Below, piece by piece: positions 7,594 to 15,966 of a stretch of DNA of 64,000 bases; position 1 is the first letter of the stretch, and every line of letters starts with the position of its first letter. The notes under the pieces were generated by a model. The model worked only from the letters and a program-made list of their open reading frames with translations. It was not told the DNA's origin and searched no databases. Both the position numbers and the translations under genes were made by a program. Origin of the DNA: Halobacillus litoralis (GTDB taxonomy: Bacteria; Bacillota; Bacilli; Bacillales; Halobacillaceae); NCBI RefSeq assembly GCF_004101865.1, contig NZ_CP026118.1:2435001-2499000 (forward strand), in the 5' to 3' direction.

Positions 7594-8247
7594 ATGAATT
7601 TACAGCTTGCTTTAGATCGAATGTCTGAAAAGGATTGCTTCCAAGCTATCGAGGACACGAAGGAATTCATCGACTGGATTGAAGTGGGGACAGGAGTTAT
7701 TAAGGAGTATGGTATGCAGATTATCAGGGATATAAAGAAAGCGTTCCCACATATGACCCTGGTTGCCGATATGAAAACATGCGATGCAGGAAAACATGAA
7801 GCTGCACAAGCATTCGAAGCGGGAGCGGATATCACAACCGTGATGGCATTCTCCGCGGATCAGACGATTAAAGACACGTTAAAAGTGGCTGAAAATTATC
7901 AAGGGAGAATCATGGTCGACTTGCTCGGAGTTAAAGAGGAGACTAGGATTCAGGAACTATCCGGCTTAGGAGTTGGTCTTGTCAGCCTTCACTTTGGAAA
8001 AGACATGCAGGCATCGGGAGAGATGGCCGAGGAGGATTTGTTTTCACTTGTAAAGAATCATCCCCACTTCGATATTGCCGTTGCCGGAGGGATTAATTTA
8101 GACTCTCTTCCTTCCATACTGGATAACCGACCGGACACTTTAATAGTGGGCAGTGGTATTACGAAGAATACAGACCGCCATGGGGCCGCCTCAGAAATGA
8201 AAGGAATGATGATGAACCATGAAGCAAACCATTCAAACCGTCAGTGA
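7594..8247 (+). CDS. hxlA: 3-hexulose-6-phosphate synthase (OMPDC/HUMPS superfamily)
   Basis: The 217-residue TIM-barrel protein matches Bacillus HxlA: LALDR at the N-terminus, DWIEVGTGVIKEYG, the metal and catalytic motif VADMKTCDAG (Asp59, Lys61, Asp64), AGADITTV, LHFGKDMQ (His133), VAGGIN and IVGSGIT. HPS joins formaldehyde and ribulose 5-phosphate reversibly into 3-hexulose 6-phosphate. At positions known to separate HPS from 3-keto-L-gulonate-6-phosphate decarboxylase, Asp109, Ala164 and Ser187 fit HPS, while Lys136 is unusual because HPS normally has an aliphatic or aromatic residue there. The gene overlaps phi by 29 bases, implying translational coupling. HPS is the best call, with some doubt about substrate. 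Confidence 0.82.
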   Translation: MNLQLALDRMSEKDCFQAIEDTKEFIDWIEVGTGVIKEYGMQIIRDIKKAFPHMTLVADMKTCDAGKHEAAQAFEAGADITTVMAFSADQTIKDTLKVAENYQGRIMVDLLGVKEETRIQELSGLGVGLVSLHFGKDMQASGEMAEEDLFSLVKNHPHFDIAVAGGINLDSLPSILDNRPDTLIVGSGITKNTDRHGAASEMKGMMMNHEANHSNRQ

Positions 8248-8773
8248 AGAAATTCAGCACGTGCTTTCCAATGTAAAAGAACACGAAGCAGTAGAACTTG
8301 CTAATCAGCTCCTTTCTGCTCAAAGAATATTCGTTTCAGGAGAAGGACGTTCGGGGTTTATGGGCAAGGCATTCGCCATGAGACTCATGCATGCCGGGTT
8401 TACCGTTTATGTGACAGGCGAAACCATCACCCCAAGTATTGAAGGAGGAGATTTGCTGGTTGTGGTTTCTGGCTCAGGTTCTACCAAGTCCTTGCACCAA
8501 TTCGCTTTAAAAGCTAAAGAAGCTGGTGCGGTGGTAGCAGCTGTTACTACCAACCTGCAATCAACAATCGCTGAAGTTAGTGACTGTACACTGGTTATTC
8601 CCGCAGCAACAAAAAAGCGGCTGGCAGAGGAACCTGAAACAATTCAGCCGCTTGGCAATCAATTTGATCAATCCGTACACCTGGTACTGGATGCAGTGAT
8701 TATCCACGCGGTTAATCAACAAGAAGGGAAGACCCATGAACAAATGGCGAATCGTCACGCAAATTTGGAATAG
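8219..8773 (+). CDS. hxlB: 6-phospho-3-hexuloisomerase (SIS domain), second copy
   Basis: This 184-residue SIS protein closely matches the copy at 767. It has SGEGRSGFMGKAFAMRLMH, VTGETITPS, SGSGSTKSL, the IQPLGNQFDQSVHL active-site region and the terminal RHANLE. It is predicted to isomerise 3-hexulose 6-phosphate to fructose 6-phosphate, feeding glycolysis. The start lies inside the 3' end of hps with an AAAGGA ribosome site upstream, an arrangement expected for stoichiometric partners. Regulation should follow the upstream LacI operator. Confidence 0.9.
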   Translation: MKQTIQTVSEEIQHVLSNVKEHEAVELANQLLSAQRIFVSGEGRSGFMGKAFAMRLMHAGFTVYVTGETITPSIEGGDLLVVVSGSGSTKSLHQFALKAKEAGAVVAAVTTNLQSTIAEVSDCTLVIPAATKKRLAEEPETIQPLGNQFDQSVHLVLDAVIIHAVNQQEGKTHEQMANRHANLE

Positions 8774-8774
8774 G

Positions 8775-8882
8775 GGGACAGGGCACGAACCGGCTGGAGA
8801 GGCAAATTTAAATGATTTGCCACATTTGGCTAAGGCGTACATGGAGAATTCAGAAGCTATTAACGGGAAGGTTTTCTATTAA
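8775..8882 (+). pseudogene. Possible zinc-type alcohol dehydrogenase remnant
   Basis: Right after phi, one frame reads about 35 residues ending at TAA 8880-8882. It starts with GTGHEPAGE, resembling the GHE-x-x-G-E zinc motif from the N-terminal part of medium-chain dehydrogenases, and ends LAKAYMENSEAINGKVFY, like their extreme C-terminus. The two ends lie next to each other, as if the centre had been deleted. There is no start codon or ribosome site. Identification rests on short motifs only. Confidence 0.4.
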
Positions 8883-8897
8883 TTGTAAGCGGATTCA
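8883..8897 (+). promoter_or_regulatory. Candidate cre site before the TRAP genes
   Basis: TTGTAAGCGGATTCA matches the CcpA consensus WTGNAANCGNWNNCW at every position and ends 21 bases before the ATG of the TRAP binding protein. About one such match is expected by chance per 64 kb, so its position is the main support. Confidence 0.5.
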
Positions 8898-8918
8898 ATC
8901 AAATTAAAGGAGGAATAC

Positions 8919-9947
8919 ATGATGAAAAAGTCTTTATCACTTTTGTTAGTTATGATGTTTGCGGGTGTATTCGCGTTGGCAGGGTGCAGTGGAGATGAAG
9001 AAGCAAGTGGAGCGTCTGGAGATGGGAAACTGAAAATCATCGCCGCCCACAATCAGACGTCCCCCGACAACCCTTATCAAATTGGCATGGAAGCATTTAA
9101 AGAATCTGCAGAGAAATCTGATGCTAATATTGAAGTTGAAGTGCACGCAGGCACTTTAGGAACAAGTGAGTCTGAACTTGTCGAGAAGTTGAAACTCGGA
9201 GCGGCTGATGTTGTGTTAGTATCGCCTGGGTTCATGACCAAAACAGGAATAGATGAAATTGACCTTTTTGCACTTCCTTATGTATTCGATAGCTATGAGC
9301 ACTGGGAAAGCGTTGTAGATGGAGAAGTGGGAGAAGAGATGGAAAGCATCATTAACGAAAAATCAAATAATGACTTCAAGCTCCTTGGATACTGGTCGGC
9401 AGGCGTTCGTCACTATTATGGCAAGAAACCTTTGAATTCTATGGAAGATCTTGAAGGTTTGAAATTCCGTACCCAAACTTCTGGGGCAATCGCTGACTAT
9501 TGGGAACAGACGGGAGCCGTACCGACTTCTGTTGCCTGGGGAGAATTATACCAGGGACTTCAGCAGGGTGTTGTTGATGCCTCCGAAAACTCTTACCCGT
9601 ACTTCGTTCAGGAAAACCACCATAAGACAGATAACGGAAAATATGTGACAGAAACAGCACACGACTACACCACTCGTTTCTTACTGATCAATGGCAAGAA
9701 ATTCGAAAACTATTCAGATGAACAGAAGGATGCGATTATGAAAGCGGCAGAAGCCTCTGTTCAAAAAGAACGCGAAGCAGTGAATAAGCAGGAAGAAAAA
9801 TACAAGCAACAGGCTATCGATGATGGGGCAGTAGTAAACGAAATAGACCGCCAGCCATTTATTGACCTTGCCAAACCACTTTTAGAGGAACGTGCAAAAG
9901 AAATCGGAGCTCAAGATCTATTGAATAAAATTAATGAAATGAAGTAA
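8919..9947 (+). CDS. TRAP transporter solute-binding lipoprotein (DctP family)
   Basis: The 342-residue protein begins with a lipoprotein signal peptide (MMKKSLSLLLVMMFAGVFAL, then AGCSG), so cysteine 23 should be acylated and the protein tethered outside the membrane. The mature part is a DctP/SiaP-type binding domain with AHNQTSPDNPYQIG, LPYVF, LGYWSAGVRHYYGKKP, the family hallmark GLKFRTQ (with the carboxylate-binding arginine) and DASENSYPYF. DctP proteins mostly bind carboxylates such as uronic or keto acids. It is followed by the DctQ and DctM genes and lies just downstream of the kinase-HPS-PHI operon, so it probably delivers that pathway's substrate. Confidence 0.92.
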   Translation: MMKKSLSLLLVMMFAGVFALAGCSGDEEASGASGDGKLKIIAAHNQTSPDNPYQIGMEAFKESAEKSDANIEVEVHAGTLGTSESELVEKLKLGAADVVLVSPGFMTKTGIDEIDLFALPYVFDSYEHWESVVDGEVGEEMESIINEKSNNDFKLLGYWSAGVRHYYGKKPLNSMEDLEGLKFRTQTSGAIADYWEQTGAVPTSVAWGELYQGLQQGVVDASENSYPYFVQENHHKTDNGKYVTETAHDYTTRFLLINGKKFENYSDEQKDAIMKAAEASVQKEREAVNKQEEKYKQQAIDDGAVVNEIDRQPFIDLAKPLLEERAKEIGAQDLLNKINEMK

Positions 9948-10018
9948 GAGAAGCGGAGGCTTGGGGCATCTCAATGGTGCCCTTCCCTTTTCACTTCTTG
10001 AATAAGGAGGTTTCATCA

Positions 10019-10495
10019 GTGATTAAATGGCTTGAACGAATTCAGTTAACAATTGGGGTCCTGTTTCTCGTCACTTTTTTCGTCACGATTATTATACAGG
10101 TCATGACACGTTTCACAGGTGTTTCAGCTATTTGGACAGAGGAAGTAGCAACTTATTCGTTTATATGGTCTGTTTTCATGGGAGCAGCTGTCATGCTGAA
10201 CAGAAGGGAACACTTCCAGTTTGACTTCCTATTGAAGAAGTTAAAAGGAAAGGGCAAGAACAGTCTATATCTTATCAATGATGTGATTTTACTAGCCTTC
10301 AGTTTCGCCATCTTTTATTACGGAATTCAGGCTGTCCAAAACTTTTGGGCATACGAGTGGGTCTCACTGGAGTTTATGAAGATGGGATATGTATGGATTT
10401 CCGTACCGATTATGGGAGCGACCATGTTCATTTACACACTTGCACATATTCTGCGAAACGTTAAAAGCTTCAACACAAGGGAGGTTGCAGAATGA
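10019..10495 (+). CDS. TRAP transporter small membrane subunit (DctQ)
   Basis: This 158-residue protein has four hydrophobic segments, typical of the DctQ small permease. It contains WTEEVATYSFIW, AVMLNRREHF, FYYGIQAVQNF and MGYVWISVPIMG. The GTG at 10019 is selected because AAGGAGG at 10004-10010 precedes it; an in-frame ATG at 9974 would add an unlikely tail. The 3' end overlaps the large subunit by four bases (ATGA), so the two are translationally coupled. Confidence 0.9.
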   Translation: MIKWLERIQLTIGVLFLVTFFVTIIIQVMTRFTGVSAIWTEEVATYSFIWSVFMGAAVMLNRREHFQFDFLLKKLKGKGKNSLYLINDVILLAFSFAIFYYGIQAVQNFWAYEWVSLEFMKMGYVWISVPIMGATMFIYTLAHILRNVKSFNTREVAE

Positions 10496-11781
10496 TCGGT
10501 CCACTATTAGTTTTTCTATTCATTTTATTGATGATCATCGGTATTCCAATTGCTTTTGTCATTGGGATTGTTGCAATGATCGGTATTATCAATGTTCCAT
10601 ATATCCCAGAAGTTACAGTGCCGGTCAAAATGCTGAACGGCCTTGATTCATTTGTTCTGTTAGCTGTGCCTTTATTCATTCTGGCAGCGAATTTGATGAA
10701 CAGGGGACAAATCTCCCAGAAATTGATCGACTTTTCGTTATCACTCGTCGGTCATATTCGGGGCGGCCTTGCGCATGCTAATATTCTTGTATCGATGCTG
10801 TTTGCCGGAGTTTCCGGGGCTTCCCAGGCTGATACAGCAGGTGTCGGAAAAATTTTAATCCCAAATATGAAGAAGCAGGGATATGATACCGGTACAGCTG
10901 TCGGAGTTACGGCTGCATCTTCCACCATCGGGGTAATCATTCCGCCGAGTATTCCGATGATCATCTATGCTGGACTGACAAATGTTTCCGTAGGAGCACT
11001 TTTCCTTGTTGGAATCATTCCAGGTATTCTTATCGGTTTAAGTATGATGGTAATTGTTTATTTCTTAGCGTTGAAACGCGACTATCCAACCTATCAAAGA
11101 GCTTCTATGTCCAACTTCCTGAAACAGTTTTTGAATACGATACCGGCGTTAATGACTCCGGTGATTCTGATTGGCGGGATTATTACAGGAATCTTTACAG
11201 CTACAGAAGCGGCTGCGTTTGCTTCTATTTATACAGTCATTATCGGTATGTTTTACTATAAAACGTTGAAGCTGAAGGATTTCCCCAAGGTTTTTGTAGA
11301 TACATTGACACTAAGTTCTTTATCCTTGTTCGCCTTGGCTGCGGCTAATGCCCTTGGTGAATTGATGAGTTACTACCAATTGTCCCTTTGGGCGGAACAA
11401 TTCTTTGCTAATAACATTAGCAGCAAATGGGTCTTCTTGTTGATTATCATCGCCTTTTTCCTTTTTGTAGGGACATTCATGGATGCCATCCCTGCTATGA
11501 TTCTGTTCATTCCGGTCGTCCTGCCTGTTGCGATAACGTTTGACATCAGTCCGATCTTACTTGGAATCATTACCATTATGACGTTGGCAGTGGGACTGGT
11601 AACCCCGCCGTATGGACTCTGTTTATTGCTGGCTGCGAAAATTGGGAAGCTTCCCATTGAGAAGTCTTTCAAATCCGTGATGCCGTATATCACGGTGGTT
11701 GTAGTCGTCCTTCTTATCGTTGCTTTCATCCCTAGTATCGCGTTCTATATACCAGAAATGATTAATCCTAGTCTGTTTTAA
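10492..11781 (+). CDS. TRAP transporter large permease subunit (DctM)
   Basis: The 429-residue, highly hydrophobic protein with about 12 membrane segments forms the sodium-coupled channel of the TRAP system. DctM signatures include VPLFILAANLMNRG, ILVSMLFAGVSGASQADTAG, the ASSTIGVIIPPSIPMIIYAG loop and TEAAAFASIY. It overlaps dctQ and is the last gene of the transporter operon, followed by a strong terminator. Confidence 0.95.
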   Translation: MIGPLLVFLFILLMIIGIPIAFVIGIVAMIGIINVPYIPEVTVPVKMLNGLDSFVLLAVPLFILAANLMNRGQISQKLIDFSLSLVGHIRGGLAHANILVSMLFAGVSGASQADTAGVGKILIPNMKKQGYDTGTAVGVTAASSTIGVIIPPSIPMIIYAGLTNVSVGALFLVGIIPGILIGLSMMVIVYFLALKRDYPTYQRASMSNFLKQFLNTIPALMTPVILIGGIITGIFTATEAAAFASIYTVIIGMFYYKTLKLKDFPKVFVDTLTLSSLSLFALAAANALGELMSYYQLSLWAEQFFANNISSKWVFLLIIIAFFLFVGTFMDAIPAMILFIPVVLPVAITFDISPILLGIITIMTLAVGLVTPPYGLCLLLAAKIGKLPIEKSFKSVMPYITVVVVVLLIVAFIPSIAFYIPEMINPSLF

Positions 11782-11784
11782 GAG

Positions 11785-11818
11785 AGAGCTCTTCCTTTAG
11801 AGGGAGAGCTCTTTTTTG
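11785..11818 (+). terminator. Intrinsic terminator of the TRAP operon
   Basis: The stem AGAGCTCTTCC / GGGAGAGCTCT (11785-11795 with 11802-11812) is followed by a run of T. Confidence 0.85.
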
Positions 11819-11990
11819 GATATCTATGGAGTTTTGAACATTGAGAATGGAATGGTCGTTAGAGCAGATTAGGAGGGATTCAGTTGAACTGTGCAGAATG
11901 GCTATAAAAGTCCAGTGATATTTTTGAAATAGGTTTGTGTTGTGAGAGGGTTCAATATACAAGTGTTTAGTATATGAAAGGGTGATAGTT

Positions 11991-12503
11991 ATGTTTATTA
12001 GATTCTTTTTAATAATGACTCTTGGCATTTTGGTGACAGGATGTGAAAACAAGGAAGATAAGCAGTATGAACTAAAGACTTTCATTGAGAAACAAAAGCC
12101 GATAGGAATTATAGATATAAGAGATGATTCCCAGGTTTTCAATGCAAATGAAGAAGCAAAAACCAGTCGTGAAACGAAAGTAAAAGAGTTCATATCAATC
12201 GTTGAAAATATTAAATTAAAGAAGATCAAAAAAGATCGGATAAGTGAATGGAAGAAGGAAATGAATAGATATTCCAGTGAAGGAGAATTGCTTGATATTG
12301 TTATCCAAAATAAAAACAATAAGTATTCTACTTTATTTCTGCAATTAACTAGTGATGGTAAGGGAATGGCAGTGAATTTTGAAGATGGGGGGTCTACAGA
12401 TGTAGCATTCAAAGTTGAAAATGGTAAACCTGAGACATATGAAGAAGTTTATGATTTTTATAAATCCATTTACGAAAAAAAGACGATAGAAGCAGGAAGC
12501 TGA
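11991..12503 (+). CDS. Hypothetical lipoprotein
   Basis: The 170-residue product has a short signal peptide ending LGILVTGCEN, a clear lipobox. Its mature part is rich in lysine and glutamate and shows no domain I recognise. The ATG at 11991 follows AAAGGG with an 8-base spacing; the in-frame GTG at 11982 lies inside that ribosome site and is less likely. It stands alone after the TRAP terminator. Base composition is more AT-rich than its neighbours, which may indicate recent acquisition. Confidence 0.65.
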   Translation: MFIRFFLIMTLGILVTGCENKEDKQYELKTFIEKQKPIGIIDIRDDSQVFNANEEAKTSRETKVKEFISIVENIKLKKIKKDRISEWKKEMNRYSSEGELLDIVIQNKNNKYSTLFLQLTSDGKGMAVNFEDGGSTDVAFKVENGKPETYEEVYDFYKSIYEKKTIEAGS

Positions 12504-12563
12504 TGTTGACTAAATCTAAGGTATAGCAGTATCCCTCCCTGTATAAAAAGCTCCCCGCATTAT

Positions 12564-12863
12564 TCAATCATTCTTGGGTTTAAGTACTGTGCGTTGAGAC
12601 GGAACGCGAGCGGTCGTGACAACTTGAGGATGTAAGATATAAATTTTTCCATCAATTTCAAAATGATAATTTCCATTGTATTTTGCTTCTTTTCCTCTCC
12701 GATGCAATTCTATCTCAATAGCCTTTACATATTTATCATAATCTTTGTACCATTCATCCAAGTGAAATACGATATTGCCCTTCTGGTACCCCGAAGATTT
12801 ATAGGCGAAATATCCAATAAGCAAAAATGGAGCAAAGAGAACAATAAACATAAATATCTCCAA
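12564..12863 (-). CDS. Small membrane-anchored hypothetical protein
   Basis: The product has about 99 residues. An N-terminal hydrophobic helix (FMFIVLFAPFLLIGYFAY) is followed by a soluble part containing LDEWYKDYDKYVKAIEIELH and a short beta-like segment (YHFEIDGKIYILHP). A strong AAAGGAGG precedes a TTG at 12863, which is the likely start; a GTG six codons further upstream overlaps the ribosome site. No known domain was recognised. Confidence 0.55.
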   Translation of the reverse strand: MEIFMFIVLFAPFLLIGYFAYKSSGYQKGNIVFHLDEWYKDYDKYVKAIEIELHRRGKEAKYNGNYHFEIDGKIYILHPQVVTTARVPSQRTVLKPKND

Positions 12864-13060
12864 ATGTGCCCCTCCTTTCACCTGTCATACGAACGAATGA
12901 GGTGTAAGGTTTCATTGGAAAGAGCGATCATTCATGTTTATCAGTCAGCCCAGACTCCATTTCTATGCATTGATTCCGTATGTTAACCCCGTTCTTTTCA
13001 TAAAACCATCGTGAATCTATTAATGGAAGTAGCGTGATTAAATCACAATGATTTATTAAT

Positions 13061-13099
13061 AAAAGGGTAGATTTTAAAATGTTTAGAGTCTACCCTTTT
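13061..13099 (-). terminator. Terminator after ogt
   Basis: AAAAGGGTAGA and TCTACCCTTTT form an 11-bp perfect stem with a 17-base loop, and on the minus strand it is followed by TTTTATTAAT. The rest of 12864-13163 shows nothing further. Confidence 0.6.
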
Positions 13100-13163
13100 C
13101 CTTAGTGTGTTATTAAATAAGCCCCTCCTGTACCTGAAGAATGGCTTCAGAAAAGCAAGCTAT

Positions 13164-13613
13164 TTAACACTCATGTTTAAGTAATTCTTCTTTTCTCCAC
13201 TTCCCCCAGGCATAACCTCTTAATTCTCCGTTTTTACCAATAACACGATGGCAAGGAATTACAATCGCCAAAGGATTATTGCCAACAGCCTTTGCAACTG
13301 CCCTCACAGCATCAGGCTGTCCTATAGCCTTTGCTAAAGCAGAATAATTCATGACCGTCCCGTGAGGTATATCAAACAAACTGTCCAGTACTTTCTTTTG
13401 AAATTTACTTAAGTCTAGAGAGAGCTCTAAGGTAAAAGACGTTCTTATTCCCTTGAAATACTCTTTCAGTTGATGAATGCAAGATAAGATATGTTCATTG
13501 GGATTATTGCTATCAATTTCATCAACAAACTTTATGCTTATTAAACCGCGATTTGTACTTCTTATCTCCATAGTTCCTAATGGAGAATGGTAATATGCTT
13601 TAAAAACCTCCAT
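13164..13613 (-). CDS. ogt: Methylated-DNA-[protein]-cysteine S-methyltransferase
   Basis: The 149-residue protein has the invariant active-site motif IPCHRVIG, where the cysteine irreversibly accepts the methyl group from O6-methylguanine in DNA. The preceding winged-helix region (FQKKVLDSLFDIPHGTVMNY, then AVAKAVGNNPLAIVIPCH) is typical. AAAGGGAG precedes the ATG. It is divergent from an AdaA-type activator, an arrangement seen for the adaptive alkylation response in Bacillus, so induction by methylating agents through AdaA is likely. Confidence 0.93.
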   Translation of the reverse strand: MEVFKAYYHSPLGTMEIRSTNRGLISIKFVDEIDSNNPNEHILSCIHQLKEYFKGIRTSFTLELSLDLSKFQKKVLDSLFDIPHGTVMNYSALAKAIGQPDAVRAVAKAVGNNPLAIVIPCHRVIGKNGELRGYAWGKWRKEELLKHEC

Positions 13614-13751
13614 AATTACACTCCCTTTTCGTTCTTTAATAGTAAGTATAACGAGGGATATGGTCGATGACTTTGGTATTATTGCTATCTAATTTCTTTA
13701 ATGATAATCAATGAAAACTGTATGATAAACTGATTGAAGAGGTGATTCATT

Positions 13752-14297
13752 TTGAACGAGGAGTACTGGAATGCTATACAAAACTGTGACGTAAATTTTG
13801 ATGACGAATTCTATTATGCCGTAAAATCAACCCGTATTTTTTGCAGGCCGTCATGCAAATCGAAACTTCCTAAAAAACAGAACGTAAGGATCTTTCTAAA
13901 TAAAACCGATCCTATCAAGAACGGGTATCGTCCATGCAAGCGCTGTCGACCTGACCTTCAAAAATTTTTGCCACTTCAAGAAGAAATGGTTGATAAAGCA
14001 ATAAGTTTTATCAACATTCATTTTAAAGAAGACTTAAATCTAAAAAATATCGCGCAAAGCATTCACGTAAATGAATTTTATTTATTGAGGGTTTTCTCAA
14101 GGAAAGTTGGAATATCACCTACGCAATACGTTCGAAAGAAAAGAATAGAGGAAGCGCAACGTCTGATCAAAACCACAGACCATTCTATTACTGCAATTTC
14201 CCTGAATGTCGGCTTTAACAGCCCTTCACATTTTTCCGTTGTTTTTAAAAAAGCTGTAGGAAAGCCTCCCTCCCAATTCAGAAATAAAGAAATCTAA
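13752..14297 (+). CDS. adaA: AdaA-type alkylation-responsive activator
   Basis: The 181-residue protein has an N-terminal Ada zinc domain (FYYAVKSTRIFCRPSCKSKL, then CKRCRPD), whose four cysteines coordinate zinc and include the methyl-accepting cysteine. It continues with an AraC-type DNA-binding domain (LNLKNIAQSIHVNEFYLLRV and the second helix-turn-helix ITAISLNVGFNSPSHFS). Methyl phosphotriester repair at cysteine converts AdaA into an activator. The start is TTG 13752 behind GAGGTGAT; no suitable ATG exists. It shares an intergenic region with ogt, its probable target. Confidence 0.9.
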   Translation: MNEEYWNAIQNCDVNFDDEFYYAVKSTRIFCRPSCKSKLPKKQNVRIFLNKTDPIKNGYRPCKRCRPDLQKFLPLQEEMVDKAISFINIHFKEDLNLKNIAQSIHVNEFYLLRVFSRKVGISPTQYVRKKRIEEAQRLIKTTDHSITAISLNVGFNSPSHFSVVFKKAVGKPPSQFRNKEI

Positions 14298-14400
14298 CTC
14301 ATTTCCATTCTCCCTGACGAATTACTTAGCAATTTTTTTAAGGTAATATAAATGACTTTCTATGACACTATAAACAAGTCGTTTATAAGGGGAAAGAAAA

Positions 14401-14670
14401 TTGAAATTATATTGCGCTTTGATTGGGCTCAGCTTAATTTTGGGTTCATCTTTTGTCTTTATTGAATATTTAATCAGGTCATATGGTGTCTATGGTGTCT
14501 GGATCACCGTTTTCATCAGATGTTTAGCAGGTTCGGTGACTTTGCTTCCGGTATGGTGGCTTAGGAACAGGAAACATGATCAGATCATTCTATGGAAAAC
14601 TTTAAGAAAGGAAACAGATCTACATAATAATTCAGTATGGTTACTACATTTTCTTGAAACTGCTTTTTGA
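14401..14670 (+). pseudogene. Truncated EamA/DMT-type transporter
   Basis: From a TTG at 14401 behind AAGGGGAAAG, the frame encodes about 57 residues that look like the start of an EamA permease: a first hydrophobic helix (CALIGLSLILGSSFVFIEYL) and a second (VFIRCLAGSVTLLPVWWL). After residue 60 the sequence loses transporter character and stops at residue 89, whereas the family normally has about 300 residues and ten helices. It is a 5' fragment left by a deletion. Confidence 0.6.
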
Positions 14671-14734
14671 TCGGTAAATGATATAATTGATATAGAATCG
14701 TTCATAATAGGAATACATTCAAGGAGGGAAATAC

Positions 14735-15106
14735 ATGGGAGTTTTTTCAGAATATTTAGCAGGTATCGATCATCCTGACCATCGCGACCGTGCAGAGGAA
14801 ATCTTTGCGTGGATTACGGATGAATTCCCGAATTTAGAAACACAAATCAAGTGGAATACGCCAATGTTCACCGATCACGGCACGTTCATTATCGGGATTG
14901 ACCATGCCAAGCATCATATGAGCTTTGCACCTGAACCGGCAGCTATGACACATTTTGCTGAGGACATTAAGCAAGCTGGCTACAGTTCTACCAAAGGGTT
15001 GTTTCGGATTAAGTGGAACGAGCCGGTGAATTACGAGTTGCTTGAGAAAATCATCGCCTTTAATATTCAGGATAAAGCAGACCATACGAGTTTTTGGCGG
15101 AAGTAG
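14735..15106 (+). CDS. fra: Frataxin-like iron chaperone (YdhG/Fra, DUF1801)
   Basis: The 123-residue protein aligns from end to end with Bacillus subtilis Fra (YdhG): VFSEYLAGI at the start, [40 protein letters not shown] and the terminal SFWRK. Fra is a DUF1801 protein shown in B. subtilis to supply iron for iron-sulfur cluster and heme assembly in the cytosol. AAGGAGG lies just upstream of the ATG. It appears monocistronic. Confidence 0.88.
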   Translation: MGVFSEYLAGIDHPDHRDRAEEIFAWITDEFPNLETQIKWNTPMFTDHGTFIIGIDHAKHHMSFAPEPAAMTHFAEDIKQAGYSSTKGLFRIKWNEPVNYELLEKIIAFNIQDKADHTSFWRK

Positions 15107-15174
15107 CAATAAACCTTATGCACTTTCATATAGAGTTCTTAAAGATAGGAATGGGAGGGGGAGGTTGAAAATAC

Positions 15175-15927
15175 ATGTTGAATAAGGACAATCAATACAT
15201 TAAAAGCCTTGATTTGAAATCAGAAAATATAAATTCATATGGGTCTTTCCCTTTCCACTTGCCTGTAATTAGAAATTTCACGGAATTGTTCTTTCATCCT
15301 AATGTCACCTATATTGTTGGAGAGAACGGCATGGGAAAATCCACTCTCCTGGAGGGGATTGCTATAAAATACGGGTTCAATCCTGAGGGAGGCACACTCA
15401 ATTTCAATTTTTCCAATTATGATTCCCATTCGATCTTAGATCAATATTTACGGTTGGCTAAGGGCGTGTATAAACCTGAAGATCATTTTTTCTTCAGGGC
15501 TGAGACGTATTATAATCTAGCGACGAACATTGAGGAATTAGATGAAGATGGTTCATCAGGGCCGAAGATCATCGATTCATACGGTGGCCAATCATTACAT
15601 AAGCAGTCTCATGGCGAATCTTTTTTCGCTGCATTTACGAACCGTTTTCAAGGGAATGGTTTATATATTCTGGATGAGCCGGAAGCAGCCTTATCCCCTT
15701 TAAGGCAGATGTCTATGCTTTCCAGGATTCATGAACTGGTTGAGGAAGGTTCCCAGTTCATAATCTCTACTCACTCCCCGATTATCATGGCCTATCCAAG
15801 CTCGAAAATCATCCAATTGAGTGAAGAGGGAATGAAGGAGACGAACTTAGAAGATACGGACCATTACAGGACAATGAAGCAGTTCTTTGAGGATAAGGAT
15901 CGATTGCTCCATCATCTATTCCAATAG
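15175..15927 (+). CDS. Stand-alone ABC-type/AAA ATPase
   Basis: The 250-residue protein has a Walker A motif GENGMGKST near residue 57, an ABC-like signature SHGESFFAAF near 144, a Walker B ILDEPEAALSP near 163 and an H-loop STHSPI near 198. It therefore carries a complete ABC ATPase core in one small protein, with no coiled-coil arm, nuclease domain or membrane partner nearby. Similar predicted ATPases are common in bacteria and their role is unknown. No neighbour suggests a toxin-antitoxin or defence partner. A ribosome site (GGGAGGGGGAGG) precedes the ATG. Confidence 0.8.
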   Translation: MLNKDNQYIKSLDLKSENINSYGSFPFHLPVIRNFTELFFHPNVTYIVGENGMGKSTLLEGIAIKYGFNPEGGTLNFNFSNYDSHSILDQYLRLAKGVYKPEDHFFFRAETYYNLATNIEELDEDGSSGPKIIDSYGGQSLHKQSHGESFFAAFTNRFQGNGLYILDEPEAALSPLRQMSMLSRIHELVEEGSQFIISTHSPIIMAYPSSKIIQLSEEGMKETNLEDTDHYRTMKQFFEDKDRLLHHLFQ

Positions 15928-15966
15928 GTTATACAACTCAGCGGCTCTCTTTGTCTATAAAAAAAG

